Counted from the first letter of the stretch, positions 49,101 through 59,379 are shown. The stretch is DNA of 64,000 bases from Ovis canadensis (GCF_042477335.2 NC_091249.1:51630001-51694000); one strand, 5' to 3'. The notes: generated from the letters alone by a model not told the origin. A program made the numbers and translations.

Positions 49101-50308
49101 GATCTTCCTTCACTTTGTGTTTCCTGCTTGCCAAGGGGAGAAAAGGCCTAGGGAAGAGAATGGGCACTTGCCCCAGGAGAAGAGTATTCCAGGGAGATGA
49201 CGGTTCCTGAATGGGGCAGCATGGACCCCCTTGGCTTTTCTGCCACTCTGGGGACTCCGGCCCCAGAGCAGGTGGTCCGTCCCCACCCACCACCTAGGGG
49301 GAGACAACAGCTGGGGAGGGGAGAGAGGGCAGCCCAGCTCCTCCCCATCCCCGCAGTAGCTGAGAGCCCCTTGCCACTGGGCCACCAGGCCAGGGGCTCC
49401 GTGGATCTCCTCACCCCCTCATTCTTCTCAGAAAACTCCCTCCACTCTCTCCACAATGGTCCGCCTGGGGGCTCCCTCCCAGGGACCCCACTTGGCACTC
49501 TGGACAAGCAGTTCAGTTCCTTTGGCACGTCCCAGCCTGGGTGCCTAGTCCCTGCACGCAGGGACTAGGGGAGAAGACTCAGCCCTGCCTCCTCGACCCC
49601 CAAGGGGCACAGGAGGCACTTGGCGGCGGTGGCCGTGTGGCAGTGAACGTCTTTCCATCACACCCCAACTCGGAGAGGCCCCCCGGTGGGCGGGGCGCCC
49701 CGGCCCCAGCCCGCTCCGCTCCGCTCCTCCCCCGCCCTAGCTTTTCCTTTGTGCGGTGGCCGGCTGGGCTGGGCCGGGTAGACAGCTCTGGATCTGCCGG
49801 TTCGGTCCCCGCCCGCTCGAAGGTGTCGAAGGTGCCCTTGGCCTCCCGGTGCACACCTGTCCCACCCCGGGGCCCAAGGCGAAGAGGAGGGGGTGGAGGA
49901 GCAGTTCTGCAAGGCCAGGAAGCCCCAGGCCACACATCTGGACCCTGCGTCTCTCCAGCCTGCGTCCAGCCACCAGCGTTCCCACCGCGCGGCTGGGGCC
50001 GCCTCCGGGTGCTTGGGGACCGCGGGTGCCCCGCCTGGCCCGGCCCGGCCCCTCCCCCGGCGCGCACAAAGGCAGCTCCTCCCTGGCCCTCGCGGGCCGC
50101 TGCAGCATTTCGGGGTCTCCTCCTCCCTCCCGGCTACGGGGCGGCGGGGCCGGGTGGAAACAAAGGCGCGGCGGCGGCGGCGCGGGGACAAAGGGGCTGA
50201 GGGGCGGGGGCGGGGGGCTCACCAGTCGGCCGCGCTCTCCTCCCGAATCACCTCTTCGTACGCCGCCAGCAGCTCCAGGCGGTGGCCACTGAAGCTCACG
50301 CCGGCCAT
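37050..50308 (-). CDS. DBN1: Drebrin (14 constitutive coding exons plus drebrin A cassette)
   Basis: Drebrin binds and stabilises F-actin in growth cones and dendritic spines. The minus-strand exons in gene order are 50223-50308, 45635-45690, 44934-45046, 44705-44779, 44477-44623, 44248-44325, 43866-44017, 43717-43780, 40324-40383, 40111-40234, 38728-38898, 37694-38376, 37289-37391 and 37050-37120. They join to 660 codons plus stop (drebrin E form), or 706 with the cassette 39237-39374; human is 649 and 695 by recall. The ADF-homology domain (about 3-134) is followed by a charged coiled-coil (about 185-256). A proline-rich region precedes the acidic C-terminal half, which has two Homer EVH1 ligands, PPATF (545-549) and PPPVF (628-632). 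The Cdk5 site S142 is kept in RLSSPV. The C-terminus is [10 protein letters not shown]. The start codon sits in a CpG island. Confidence 0.98.
37289..37391 (-). CDS. DBN1: DBN1 coding exon 13
   Basis: Encodes [20 protein letters not shown] then [14 protein letters not shown], including the second Homer ligand PPPVF. Donor gtagtg. Confidence 0.97.
37694..38376 (-). CDS. DBN1: DBN1 coding exon 12 (large)
   Basis: A 683-bp exon for the acidic, Pro/Ala-rich C-terminal half, from [14 protein letters not shown] to [11 protein letters not shown]. It carries the low-complexity [20 protein letters not shown] and the conserved [13 protein letters not shown], plus the Homer ligand PPATF. This is where the protein gains length over the human form. 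Confidence 0.96.
38728..38898 (-). CDS. DBN1: DBN1 coding exon 11
   Basis: Encodes [20 protein letters not shown] through [20 protein letters not shown] to a proline run and PAAQ. Joins exon 10 or the cassette in the same phase. Confidence 0.97.
39237..39374 (-). CDS. DBN1: DBN1 drebrin A-specific cassette exon
   Basis: This 138-bp exon encodes exactly 46 residues, with [14 protein letters not shown], a run of nine serines, [17 protein letters not shown] and SSSLPC. That is the known adult-neuron insertion (Ins2) that turns drebrin E into drebrin A. It sits between exons 10 and 11 in matching phase (acceptor tctcttggcag, donor gtaggt). A long CU-rich tract precedes the acceptor. Confidence 0.95.
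40111..40234 (-). CDS. DBN1: DBN1 coding exon 10
   Basis: Encodes [20 protein letters not shown] then [21 protein letters not shown]. Donor gtagtc. Confidence 0.97.
40324..40383 (-). CDS. DBN1: DBN1 coding exon 9
   Basis: Encodes [20 protein letters not shown], 20 codons in phase 0. Donor gtgagc. Confidence 0.97.
40780..40965 (+). mobile_element. Bov-tA SINE
   Basis: 'gaatctgcctgcaatgcaggag' to 'cagtcggacatgactaac'. The first bases of the head are missing. Confidence 0.88.
42400..42795 (+). mobile_element. L1 LINE, old 3' end
   Basis: Sense L1M-type sequence: 'aatggatcaacaaaatctggtat', 'tatggaatactaatag', 'tgctaagtgaaataagccag', 'gttgccaggggctgagaaag' and 'acacttaaaaatggtaaagatgg'. Confidence 0.8.
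43717..43780 (-). CDS. DBN1: DBN1 coding exon 8
   Basis: Encodes [20 protein letters not shown] then F, the end of the coiled coil. Donor gtaagt. Confidence 0.97.
43866..44017 (-). CDS. DBN1: DBN1 coding exon 7
   Basis: Encodes [20 protein letters not shown] then [20 protein letters not shown] and [10 protein letters not shown], a highly charged single-helix/coiled-coil segment. Confidence 0.98.
44248..44325 (-). CDS. DBN1: DBN1 coding exon 6
   Basis: Encodes [20 protein letters not shown] then FWEQAK. Acceptor ctctgcag, donor gtgcag. Confidence 0.98.
44477..44623 (-). CDS. DBN1: DBN1 coding exon 5
   Basis: Encodes [20 protein letters not shown] then [20 protein letters not shown] and REDENAEPV. 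Contains the Cdk5 target S142. Donor gtcagt. Confidence 0.98.
44705..44779 (-). CDS. DBN1: DBN1 coding exon 4
   Basis: Encodes [20 protein letters not shown] then AEFFQ, part of the ADF-homology domain. Confidence 0.98.
44934..45046 (-). CDS. DBN1: DBN1 coding exon 3
   Basis: Encodes [20 protein letters not shown] then [17 protein letters not shown], the ADF-homology core. The split codon at its start reads Asp where I recall Glu in human. Confidence 0.97.
45635..45690 (-). CDS. DBN1: DBN1 coding exon 2
   Basis: Encodes [18 protein letters not shown]. Donor gtaaga, acceptor cccag. Confidence 0.97.
46215..46228 (+). promoter_or_regulatory. RFX X-box motif in DBN1 intron 1
   Basis: GTAACC-AC-GGCAAC fits GTNRCC(0-3)RGYAAC. 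Near matches lie at about 46060-46075 and 46104-46116 in the same stretch. Function is inferred from the motif only. Confidence 0.45.
46700..46890 (+). repeat. Purine-rich (GA/GGGA) tract
   Basis: Almost pure A/G over about 190 bp on the plus strand, which is polypyrimidine in the DBN1 transcript. It is degenerate, built of gaggga/ggaggag/gggaag units. Confidence 0.85.
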
Positions 50309-50620
50309 GCTGCGGGCCGGACCGAGGCCGAACGGACAGACGCACGGACGGACGGACGGAGAAGGAGGGAGGGAAAGACGGAGTCGCCGCGCCGCCGCCT
50401 CGGAGCCTCTGCAGCGTTGCAAGCCGAGCGAGCCAGCGGCCGGGGGAGGGGAGCCGGCCGGCGGGGGGCGGGGGGCGCTGGCTCCGCCCGGCTAGCTCCC
50501 TCCGCGCGCTCGGTCCTAGCGCCGCCCCGGCCGGGCCCTGGGGGAGGCCCGCCCCCCCTTCCCGGCCTGCCCCGGGGCGCCCTCACGCCCCTCGCCCCCA
50601 GCCCATGCGCGCCGCGCCCA
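49660..50620. promoter_or_regulatory. DBN1: DBN1 CpG-island promoter
   Basis: The island spans exon 1 and its flanks, with many GC boxes and a (gacg)n-like run near 50338-50360 just upstream of the start codon. There is no TATA box. The transcription start is probably between 50330 and 50480 on the minus strand. Confidence 0.75.
50223..50308 (-). CDS. DBN1: DBN1 coding exon 1
   Basis: Encodes [20 protein letters not shown] then IREESAAD plus two bases of Trp; donor gtgagc. The ATG is in the context ggccgg-cATGgccggc on the transcript. Confidence 0.98.
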
Positions 50621-52144
50621 GGCGGCTCTACCACTCGGCACCCAGGGGCCGTTCTTCCCACGTCCCAGTTCTCCCATGTGGGGTCCCCAGCCACAAACCT
50701 TAGGGCCTCGGTTCCCGCCCCCCGCCTTGATCCCCTTCTCCCCATCCCCACCTCACCAAGCCCTATCCAGGCCCAACTTCAGCTCTCTTCTTTCCAACTC
50801 CCTGTCCCAATCGCAAATCCATTCCATTCCAATCCGGCCCAGCCCCACTCTGTCCTTCATTGATCTCCCTCCACCCTAGCCTCACCGCCATCCCTGGTCC
50901 ATCCCAACCTATGTCCCCAACCCCTGGCCCATCTGTAGCCCATCCTCATTTCTTTCCCCTCCCAGCACCAGCCCCACTCCCAACCGACCGTATGCTTGGT
51001 GCAAACCCCTACCCATTCGTCAGACCCCAGCTCTACCTGCACCTTCCTTATTCCAGCCTAAGCTGTTCTTCTTCTGATCTTTGTTCCAACCACACCCCTC
51101 CACCCCTGCCTCCTAGACCATTCTCGGCTTCCTACTCAGACATTCCCAACCTGTAACTCATCTCCACCCCACTCTATACTGAACACCCCTCCCCCACCAG
51201 CTGCCCCCCCCCCCCCCCCCGCCCCGCCCGGAGCCCTCTTAAGTGAGGCCAGCCTGGGAAATCCTTTGCCTTCTCTCCCAAGCCTCAGGTCTCCCAGAGG
51301 AATCCCAAGTAGAGTTCTGGAAGCAGCATCTAACCCCAGACTCCCAGGGCAGGGCTTCTCCAAGGACTCTCTAGGGCCAGTCCCCTGGCACCTTTAGTTC
51401 CCAAAGCTCTGAGCACAGAAAACACTGGGGCCTCAGAGGAGTCTCTTGCAGGGAAGTGGGCACCACTGTCAGGGCCTCCTGCAGCAGCTCTGCTCCTGTC
51501 TAAGCTGGGCTCCTGAAACCCTCTGCAGCTCTCAGAAGCCTTGATCACCACCTGCAAAGCCTCCCACCCCTGTCTTCCCAGAGGAGGTGGCAGAACCTGA
51601 GCAAACTTTTTCTGGTCCAATCTGGGGGGTGGGGCTGGGCCTCAGAATTCTGAGCTGTGTAACCAAGCAGCTGGACCAAGAAGAGGAAAGAAGTATGTAC
51701 ATTGATCTCCAGTAGTGGATCCCAGCACTTTGGAGTACAAAGAACCCCTTAAAACTCAAAAGATTCCACAGGCCCCCGCCTGGGGAATTCTTAGCACTAT
51801 GCCCCTGGACCCCTGGTCCTGTCAGTTTCTCCAGGGCCCCTATTTGGAGCAAGTCCCAAGCAGAATCCGTGAGATTCTAGGGAGAGAGGAAGACTCCACA
51901 GCGGGGCTGAGGGGTGCCTGGGAAGGATAGGTTGAGGGATCTCAGGCCTCAGTCCCTTCCTGCTTCCTTTGACTTTTTCCAGCTTTCATTTCCCCATCCC
52001 AAAGCCCCCTCCCCAGCCTCCTGCTCAGTTTCACATCCAAAACACAGAAGCCCTACCTGCACCTGCGGGCTGTCTTTCTCAAATTCCTGCCTCCCCCAGC
52101 CACCTACAAATTCTAGCCACACCCACTCTTACCTCTTTGCCATC

Positions 52145-52260
52145 TATATTTTTAAATAAACTTTTAATTTTAGAACAGCTTGAAATTCACAGAAAAATTA
52201 CAAAGATAGTACAGAGAGTCCCCATATGCCCCATGCCCAGTTTTCTCTATTTTCAGAGGA
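52145..52260 (-). mobile_element. L1 LINE fragment
   Basis: In plus order 'aaacttttaattttagaacag', 'cacagaaaaattacaaagatag' and 'tacagagagtccccatatgcccc' are the antisense of a common L1 3' region. Confidence 0.7.
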
Positions 52261-53159
52261 GCAAGGAGGTTCCCTGCTCATATTCCCTGGAGCCCACCCT
52301 TCACCCCTTCACATCATCACCATCCTATAATTTATCTGTACTCTGCCTCCTTCCCGCATGGTCTCTGGCACTGCTCTGGCTGAGGTCACCAGGGACCCCT
52401 AAATTGCCAAATTCATTGGCCCCGTTGTAGTCCTCAGTTTCCTCAACCAGTGGGAACAGGGTGACTAATGATCACTCCCTCCTCTGCAAAGCCCTGAAAC
52501 CCACATGCTCAGCCATGGTGGGTGGGTGCTGGGTGCCTCCTTGGAGGCTCTCCCACCAGAGTTTTATGTCTACCACTCCCAGCACTGATCGCCCTTCAAG
52601 TCTCTCCCTCCCCAAGATCCTGACCTTGTCCCCTTTCCCAGCTGCTCCCCCTGCCCCCTCCAGCACTGGGAGGCTTGTCCAATGGCTTCTCAGTCCCCAG
52701 AGTGGAAAAGCTAAGAAAGGAGGATTCACATCCCAAAGCTGGTCATTTACTGTGTGACCTTGAGTAAAATGCTTTCCCCAAGTTTCCTCTTTGATAATGT
52801 GTTGTGTGGATAAAATGTGATAGAGTGAAGGCTTAGAAAGCAAAAACCCCTCCCCTTCCTCCTTGCAGCCCCACCCTCCCACACCCACCTTTGTGCAGCC
52901 CCACTCTCCCACGCCCATCTTCCTGCTCTGTGCTCCCCCACACCTCTCAGATAAGGCTTCAAGGCTGACATGTAGGTTTCAGGACTTTTTCAGTACCTGG
53001 AGCCTTCTCTGCCCTCCCCCTGCCTCTGCAGGTTCCTACCAAGCATACCTGCAGAAGTTTCGCCCTAATCATTACAATGCTCCCATCGCTTTTCAGATCT
53101 TGCCTCTGGCATGGGCCCAGCCACTTTCACCATTTAGCTCTGCTCCTGAGTTGCACAGA

Positions 53160-53325
53160 CCTTGCTACAGTGTGACTTTAGACTCCTACTTGACCTTTCT
53201 TGTCTCGCTGTAAAATGGGAATGATAATGATGGTATCCACATCATAGGATTTGTTGAGGATTTAAGAAAAAAGTATCTAGAAAGCATTTAAAATGGCAGC
53301 TGCACATAGTAGATGCTATTGACAT
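53160..53325 (+). mobile_element. MIR SINE
   Basis: 'cttgtctcgctgtaaaatgggaatgataatgatggtatccacatcataggatttgttgaggattt' is the MIR 3' half in order. Confidence 0.7.
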
Positions 53326-53639
53326 GTTGGCTATCATTACTATTTCACAAATGGGAGAACCGAGGCTCAAAGAGGGGCAGTGACTCGCCCTGTAAGGCAG
53401 AGTGGCAAAGTCCGTATAGAAACCTGTCTACCCTGCATCCCTTCAGCATAGCACACACTCTCCCTGCTTGTCCTTCTAGCACCTGTATTTCTACATCCAG
53501 GGGGCTAGCCTGGCCTGGAAATTGGTCAGAAGTAGCTCCTGAGGCTATAGCTGTGGGGCCAAGGGAAGGAGTCTGGGGGCAGGGATCCTGAATGTGGAGA
53601 GTAAGATGTCTGCCCAGCGCAGTGGACATCCATGATCAG

Positions 53640-54090
53640 CCATCCCTGCCTGTCTTCCAGTTGATTTTCCAGTGCAGGCTCCAGAGAACAGCATGTGATT
53701 CAGGCCAGTGGGTCAGAACCAGTGGCTGCTTCAGAAGTGGACACATGATCCCATTAAGTCCAATGGGTATCAGCCCTGGGACTTTTTGCTGGAACCATCG
53801 AGAATCTCTGGTGGGCTGCTGAGCTGGCAGGATGTGGGACTAGAGCTGGCTGAGGGGCATTTTTGCTGATAATGGGATGAGTTGCCTGAGACTAAAGCCA
53901 GAACTGAGAAAAGGAGGGCAGGGACTCAGCCTCCTGAAATCATCCTGACATCCTTGGGTACTGGATCCTGCTGTGTCTGAAGCCATTGACCTTTTCAGTT
54001 AAATGAGACAAATTATCCCTGTTTTTTGCTTAAACTAGTTTGAATTGCAGCTGAGAGTCCTTCCTAGTTGACCCAGTCTCCAAATAACAG
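53640..54090 (+). repeat. Ancient mammalian interspersed repeat, family not assigned
   Basis: Same motif order as at 1215-1620: 'cacatgatcccattaagtccaatggg', 'gggactttttgctgga', 'tgtgtctgaagccattgacc', 'tttttgcttaaactagtttgaatt'. This is the more complete copy. Confidence 0.5.
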
Positions 54091-54859
54091 TCATTTTTGT
54101 CAGTGGCAAGAGACAAGGGTGAAAACAAAGCTGACCTTCTAGCACCCCCAGGTCCTGAGTGGGAGAACTTAGGCTGGTCCTGGGAACTTCCTTGGCTATT
54201 CAGGGCTGGTCCCAGCCTCTTGAGTTCTCTGCACGTTCCCAGAAAGCTGCCTCTTGCCCCCCAGAACCCCCACCTTGCCCCACTTTAGGTCCCAGCTGGG
54301 GAGGAACTTCTCCTCCAATCTCAGGTTTGGCTTTGGATTCAGGCCAACTCAGGTTCGAATCCCAGCCTCCGTGGCTGCTCCATGAGTGTGCCGTGGGCCT
54401 AGGCCCCCAGTCCCTAGCCTCAGCTCCCTTCCTGTAGCAGGACCTTGTGTGCCTTGTGAGTGTTCCAAGGCCCACGTGGGGCCCAGCACAGAGAAGCAGC
54501 ATCAGAATCGAGAATCGTCAGTCCTTCCCTGTGTACCCTATTCTCCACCGCCTGTTTCCCTGCTGATTTCAAATGAGTGCAAGCCGCTCAGAACTGGAAA
54601 AAGCCCCTCCCTGGCCTGCTGTCTCTCCAGTTGCCCACTCAGCCCCCTGCCAAGGGCTCTGCCCCCTCGGTTGGGGGGACTGCACACTCCCAGGGCGCTA
54701 ATGACCCCCGTGCCGGGTACAAAGACATTTCCCAGTACCCTTGGCCTCCACCTGTATAGCCTTGCACCTGAAACTTGAGAACACAGTGATCCCTGCAGCT
54801 CTGTGCTGGAGAGGGGTGGGGAGCTGGGAGGTGCAGTGGGAAGCAACTCCGCCTTTAAT

Positions 54860-55000
54860 CTGGGAAGCACGGACTAGACCTGGGCTGCTGGGTAGCTCTG
54901 GAGAGGTCACTTTCCCTTTCTGAGCCTCAGGTCCCTCCTCTGAAACATGCCTTGAATGACATCTCTTTTAAGCATGTTTTAATGATTAAATGACATCTAA
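54860..55000 (+). mobile_element. MIR SINE fragment
   Basis: 'ggtcactttccctttctgagcctcaggtccctcctctgaaac' followed by 'atgattaaatgac' style sequence matches the MIR core and 3' part. Confidence 0.6.
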
Positions 55001-57379
55001 GCGATTTCTCTGTGGTTCCAGCAGAGAGGTAGCTGTTCAGAGCAAGTGCCCCATGCTTGTTTTGACTTCCATCTAAAAAGCTCCGCTTTCCTGAGATTCA
55101 GTCCCCAGCTTTCTCCTCTTCCCTTTACTCTCCCCTTACATCTGCCCTCAAGATTCTTCAACCACCTCCCCTTGGCAGGAGCCTTCAAGCTGCCTCCTCC
55201 ACCCCTCCTAGCAGCTCAGCTGACCACAGCTGTTAGAGGTTCTCAGGGCCCACCACAGTCAAACCTTTTAAGACAGCTGTCCACACACTCTCATCGACTC
55301 ACTCTCTACACCCTCCCCTTCTTCCTCCAAACCTGGCACTGGCCCCAGCTCTCAGCAAAACTGATCCAGCAAACGTCACCTTGTTGCAAAATGCCATGGG
55401 GACTCCTCAGCCTTATCTGCCTGGCTGACACTGCTGGAAACACTCCTGCCCCCACCCCGGGCTTCCCTGCCCACGCTCCCTCCCTCCAAAGGCTGTGGTC
55501 CTCCACTTCTGGTGGCTCCTTCTGCCTTCTCTGCCCTGCCCTGTGATGTTGCTGCTGTTCCCCATCTCTCGTCTTCTCTAGGCTGGGGCCCTGGCCATCG
55601 TCACACTAGATTTGGTCCACGGTATATATACATATTTTTTAATAAGATTTTAAAAAATCTTAGTTGCCAACACTGAAAAACCAAATTTCACATAAAAGTG
55701 TCAATCTCTGGATGTTGTTGGTAAACTGGCAGGTCTGGCCACAGTTCAGCATTCCCACACGGCTGCCCCCAGAAGGCTCCCCACAGACCAGCACTTAACC
55801 ATCTGCCCCTGTGCTCTTGCTGGCTTGTATCCATGGAAACCAAGGATGGACTGGGAGGTCTTCATGGTTCAAGAGAAGAGGGAGAGAGTACATTTCCTTG
55901 TGGAAGTGAGAGATACTCTTCACTGAATATGCCAGGAATGTCTATGTTGAAAGAAAACCACATCCTACCCGCTCTACTCATGTGACCTGCCGGGGCCCCT
56001 CTCTGAGCATCTGTGATAATGGTTGAATATCTGCCATAACTGCCCTGAACTCACTCCCAAATTTAATCCAAGGTGTATCTAGACTTGAATCTTCAGCTGC
56101 TTCCTGGATTTGTCTCCTAAATGTCTTGTAGGCACCTCATTCAGTCATTCAACATTCACTGGGTACCCACTGTGTTCTAGGCAGTGTTTTAGAGTCTGGT
56201 AAGATATCATGAAAGTGACATGCAAAGTCCTGCACTCCTGCTCCAGGGGTCCTGGAGAAGACACAACACAGAGGCCCTGCTCTTCTCTTAAAGGGAACAG
56301 GCCCGAGTACCTGTTGAGAACGCCAACTTCAGATGTGCTATAAAGTTCCTCATGCCAGCAAGCCCTGAAGGACAGGTGGCTATGGGGGCACCATGCTCTC
56401 CTGGTCTAGCTTGGGCCCTCTCCTCAGTCCCTCTCCAGTTCAAGCCTGGAATGGAAGGAATGACAGTCCCCTTGGGGTAGTGGAGGTCACCAATGGGATG
56501 CAAGAGGCCCTGGGGAAAGATGGGGCCACCGCCAGAGCCTCCAGGTTTGGAGGCAGCAGGCAGAGGCGAGCTCTGCAGGGGCATCCCTGGAGCGTGGTGC
56601 TTAGCGCCAGCCAGTCTCAGGATGGTGTGCCCAGATTCAGGCCTGGCTGCTGGCCGGGCTCGTGGATCAGAGCAGTGCAGCTCTGGTCAGGTCTCCTAAG
56701 CTTTCGTTTATGAGACTAAGTGCAGACACCCCACAGGGCTGCTGCGTGAGATAATGGGAGGAATGACTGGTATACTCCGGGTGCCCTCCTTCCTCTTCTC
56801 ACTTCTCACCCCCCACATCTCTACTCCAGGCCTGAGACCAGTCACTGCCATGTGGTTTGATGCTCCTTCCTTCCCAGCCTCCTCACTGCCCCTCCTCCCA
56901 GCCTCCCTCCTTCCGCTTATCCTGCTCATGGCTCCCAGAGGCTCTTTCTACAACACAAATCTGAACATTCTGTGCCTGGCTCTCCCCACCGTGCCCTCAG
57001 GAAGCAGTCCCAGCTCCTCATCCTGGCACTTCCAGGACTAGGGGGCTGCCTTCTCCAGCCCCCTTTCTTTGCCTGCAGCATACGATGGCAGCAGCCCCTC
57101 TGGACCCCCACTTGGGTGTACCATTTTCCACGTTACACCCCTGAGGATGCCCCTCCAACTCCTCTTCTCTGACTGCCAAGCCAAGCCAGACCAGGCACCT
57201 CCAACTTCTGTGGGTCCTGGGCCCAGCATGTGAGATTCCCCTTTGCCTCCTCCTGCTGACCGTGAATCCTCCTTGTCCCCATCATAGGTCTACCAGGATG
57301 GTCAGCCCTGGAGAATTTAGTCTCCAGCCTGCTACAGGCCTCAGATCCCACCTTTCTTGATGCACGGGGGAGGCACACA

Positions 57380-57632
57380 CACAGCTAGAGACAGATTTAT
57401 TGTAGCACTGGACGTGAGCAGGGGCCGGTGTGGCCAGCACCAGTGTGTGAAGGTGGTGGAGGGAGTAGGGGAGGTGAAGGGGGTGGGGCCTGGGGGACCC
57501 CAGGCTCGGGCCAGGAGTCAGGGTCAGGGCAACTTTTGCTAGCCCTACCCAGAAATCTGGAGCGATGGTTCCAGAATCAGCAAACCCCTCGAGCTGGGTA
57601 GGCTGGGGTGGGCAGCAGTGGGTGGGAGGGGC
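57380..57632 (-). other. PDLIM7: PDLIM7 3'UTR
   Basis: About 250 nt between the stop codon and the AATAAA on the minus strand (plus 57396-57401). The transcript sequence is C-rich with 'cccaccc' runs. Confidence 0.8.
57396..57401 (-). terminator. PDLIM7: PDLIM7 poly(A) signal
   Basis: AATAAA on the minus strand (plus tttatt), about 235 nt after the stop and followed on the transcript by GT-rich sequence. Confidence 0.85.
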
Positions 57633-57719
57633 TCACACGTGGGAGAAGGCGTGGCTCTTGCAAAGGGGCTTGTCCTTCTTGGAGTAGAAAGTCTTTCCTT
57701 CCAGGTTGATCTGACATAT
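57633..57719 (-). CDS. PDLIM7: PDLIM7 terminal coding exon
   Basis: Encodes [20 protein letters not shown] then KSHAFSHV and stop TGA; acceptor ctgttcccag. Confidence 0.97.
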
Positions 57720-58190
57720 CTGGGAACAGCCAAGGCGCAGTTAAGAGGCGTAGCAGCAGAGGGCCATTCCCAACCTCTCAGGAATCCCAGAGGCAGGAGT
57801 GGAAGGGAGGCGGGTGAAGAACACAGGGCTCTGGGGACAGGGCCTGGGTCCAAAGAGGGGTACTCACTGCGCACACGAAGCACGTATCATGCCAGCTGAA
57901 GCCCAGCGCCTCCAGGAAGCGGTCCCCGGCATCGATCTTGAAGTCACAGCCTCGGCATTTTGTGCCAAACATCTTCTCATAGTCTGGAGACGCAGAGAGA
58001 AGCCAAGTGGAGGGGGGACTTGGGTTCCCCCCTGCCTGCAGCCCGCCCTCTCCGCCGGCCCAGCCATACCTGGCTCGCAGTAGGGGGCCCCCTCCTCCAT
58101 GTAGAAGGCCCTGTTCCGAATGGGCGCCTTGCAGGCCGCGCAGGTGAAGCAATGCACGTGCCAGGTCGTCTTCAGAGCGTGCATGACCTC
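57633..58190 (-). CDS. PDLIM7: PDZ and LIM domain protein 7 (Enigma), 3' part only
   Basis: Enigma is a scaffold that holds kinases and other partners at actin filaments and Z-discs through an N-terminal PDZ domain and three C-terminal LIM domains. Only the last three coding exons are in the window: 58070-58190, 57868-57983 and 57633-57719, joined in frame for 107 residues plus stop. They cover the second zinc finger of LIM2 ([27 protein letters not shown]) and all of LIM3 ([45 protein letters not shown]) to the C-terminus KSHAFSHV. Cys/His zinc ligands are intact. The linker reads CEPDYE where I recall CERDYE in human. The PDZ domain, LIM1 and the first half of LIM2 must lie beyond 64000. 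Confidence 0.96.
57868..57983 (-). CDS. PDLIM7: PDLIM7 penultimate coding exon
   Basis: Encodes [20 protein letters not shown] then [19 protein letters not shown], the first zinc finger of LIM3. Donor gtgagt. Confidence 0.97.
58070..58190 (-). CDS. PDLIM7: PDLIM7 antepenultimate coding exon
   Basis: Encodes [20 protein letters not shown] then [20 protein letters not shown], the second zinc finger of LIM2. Acceptor gccccctcag, donor gtatgg. Confidence 0.97.
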
Positions 58191-58357
58191 CTGAGGGGGC
58201 AACAGCCGCTTGGCAGCTTGGCACCCTCCTCTTCAGAGCCCGGGACAGAGGCAGACTGGCTGGGGCCCCTTCCTTTCCAGATAAATGTTTGATCTGCACA
58301 CCCACTGCTCCCACTCTCTCTCTCCAACCCCAAGGCATCCCTGGGGACGTCCACTGT

Positions 58358-58571
58358 GCTGTGCCGTGCTTAGTCACTCAGTCGTGTCTGACTCTTTGCG
58401 ACCCCATGGACTGTAGCCCGCCAGGCTCCTCTGTCCATGGGGTTCTCCAGGCAAGAACACTGGAGTGGGTTGCCATGCCCTCCTCCAGGGTATCTTCCAG
58501 ACCCAGGGATCGAACCTAGGTCTCCCTTATTGCAGGCAGATTCTTTACCATCTGAGCCACCAGGGAAGCCC
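58358..58571 (-). mobile_element. Bov-tA SINE
   Basis: A full-length copy on the minus strand, from head 'ggcttccctggtggctcag' (58571) to tail 'cgactgagtgactaagcac' (58358). Confidence 0.93.
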
Positions 58572-58690
58572 ATGAGTACTGGAGTGAGCAGACTATCTCT
58601 TCTCCAGGTGATCTTCCCAACCCAGGAATCGAACTGGGATCTCCTGCACTGCAGGAGGAGTCTTTGCCAGCTGAGCTACCAGGGAAGCCT
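58572..58690 (-). mobile_element. Bov-tA SINE, head half
   Basis: A minus-strand partial copy abutting the full copy: 'ggcttccctggtagctcagc', 'tgcaggagatcccagttcgattcc'. It is a tandem arrangement, probably one insertion next to or into another. Confidence 0.85.
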
Positions 58691-59379
58691 GGTGGCTGTT
58701 CACTATGCTATATCTGAAGTTCTGCTCCCAATCTCCACACACTCCGCCTTGCATATTCCCACAGCGTCTGTCTCAGTGGATGGTGACTCCATCTGCACGG
58801 GCCAAATTCCTTGCTTTGTCCCTTATTTCGGGTCCACTCCGAAATCTGGCCAGACTCTCCTTCAAGATACATCCGGATACTGGCCACTTCTCACAGCCTC
58901 CCTGATGTGGAATGTGAACCTTGGGCACCTCTGACCTGGATGAGTGCATAAAACTGGCTTCTGTGCTCCTTCCTCTGCCCCTGACAGCCTGGTATCAACC
59001 TGTGCCTGGCCAGCTTCTCCTCTGCTTGAATCCCTGCCTAGTCTACATTGCTCTGAGCAAAGGGCAAAGCCCAGGAAAAGGCCCAGAGGCCAGCAAGACC
59101 GGCTTCCGTCCCTCTGCTCCCCCCACGTGGCCTCTTGTCCATGGTTGATACACCGGGCACACCATCTTAGGGCTTCCCACCAGCTGCCCCCTCTACCTGG
59201 ACTGCTTGGCCCAGATATCTGCTAGGCTCAGCCCTCACCCTCTTCAGGATTTTGCCCAAAGGTCACCTTTTCCTTAAGGCCCACGCTGACACGATCAGCT
59301 CATATGCCAACCCCTCTTCCCAAAGCCATGCTTCCAATAGCTTGAACCGTGCACTTTCTTCCCGTACTAACGTGTGTGC

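Larger units (their letters stand above)
45700..50215 (-). other. DBN1 intron 1
   Basis: About 4.5 kb without a recognised exon. It contains near- and perfect RFX X-box motifs at 46040-46230, a 200-bp purine-rich tract at 46700-46890, possible L2 remnants near 47250-47640 and, next to exon 1, the CpG island. No young SINE is present. Confidence 0.65.
50690..57370. other. Intergenic region between DBN1 and PDLIM7
   Basis: No gene is recognised. Content: a C/T-rich stretch (50700-51230, ending in a C-run at 51207-51220), an L1 fragment (52145-52260), MIRs (53160-53325, 54860-55000), the unassigned ancient repeat (53640-54090) and weak L2-like sequence near 56900-57200. It holds no young ruminant SINE, unlike its flanks. 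Confidence 0.6.

Noticed and set aside
49541-50495. Several long overlapping frames on both strands around DBN1 exon 1
   Set aside because: GC-driven shadows of the CpG island. Only the frame with [17 protein letters not shown] is a real coding exon.
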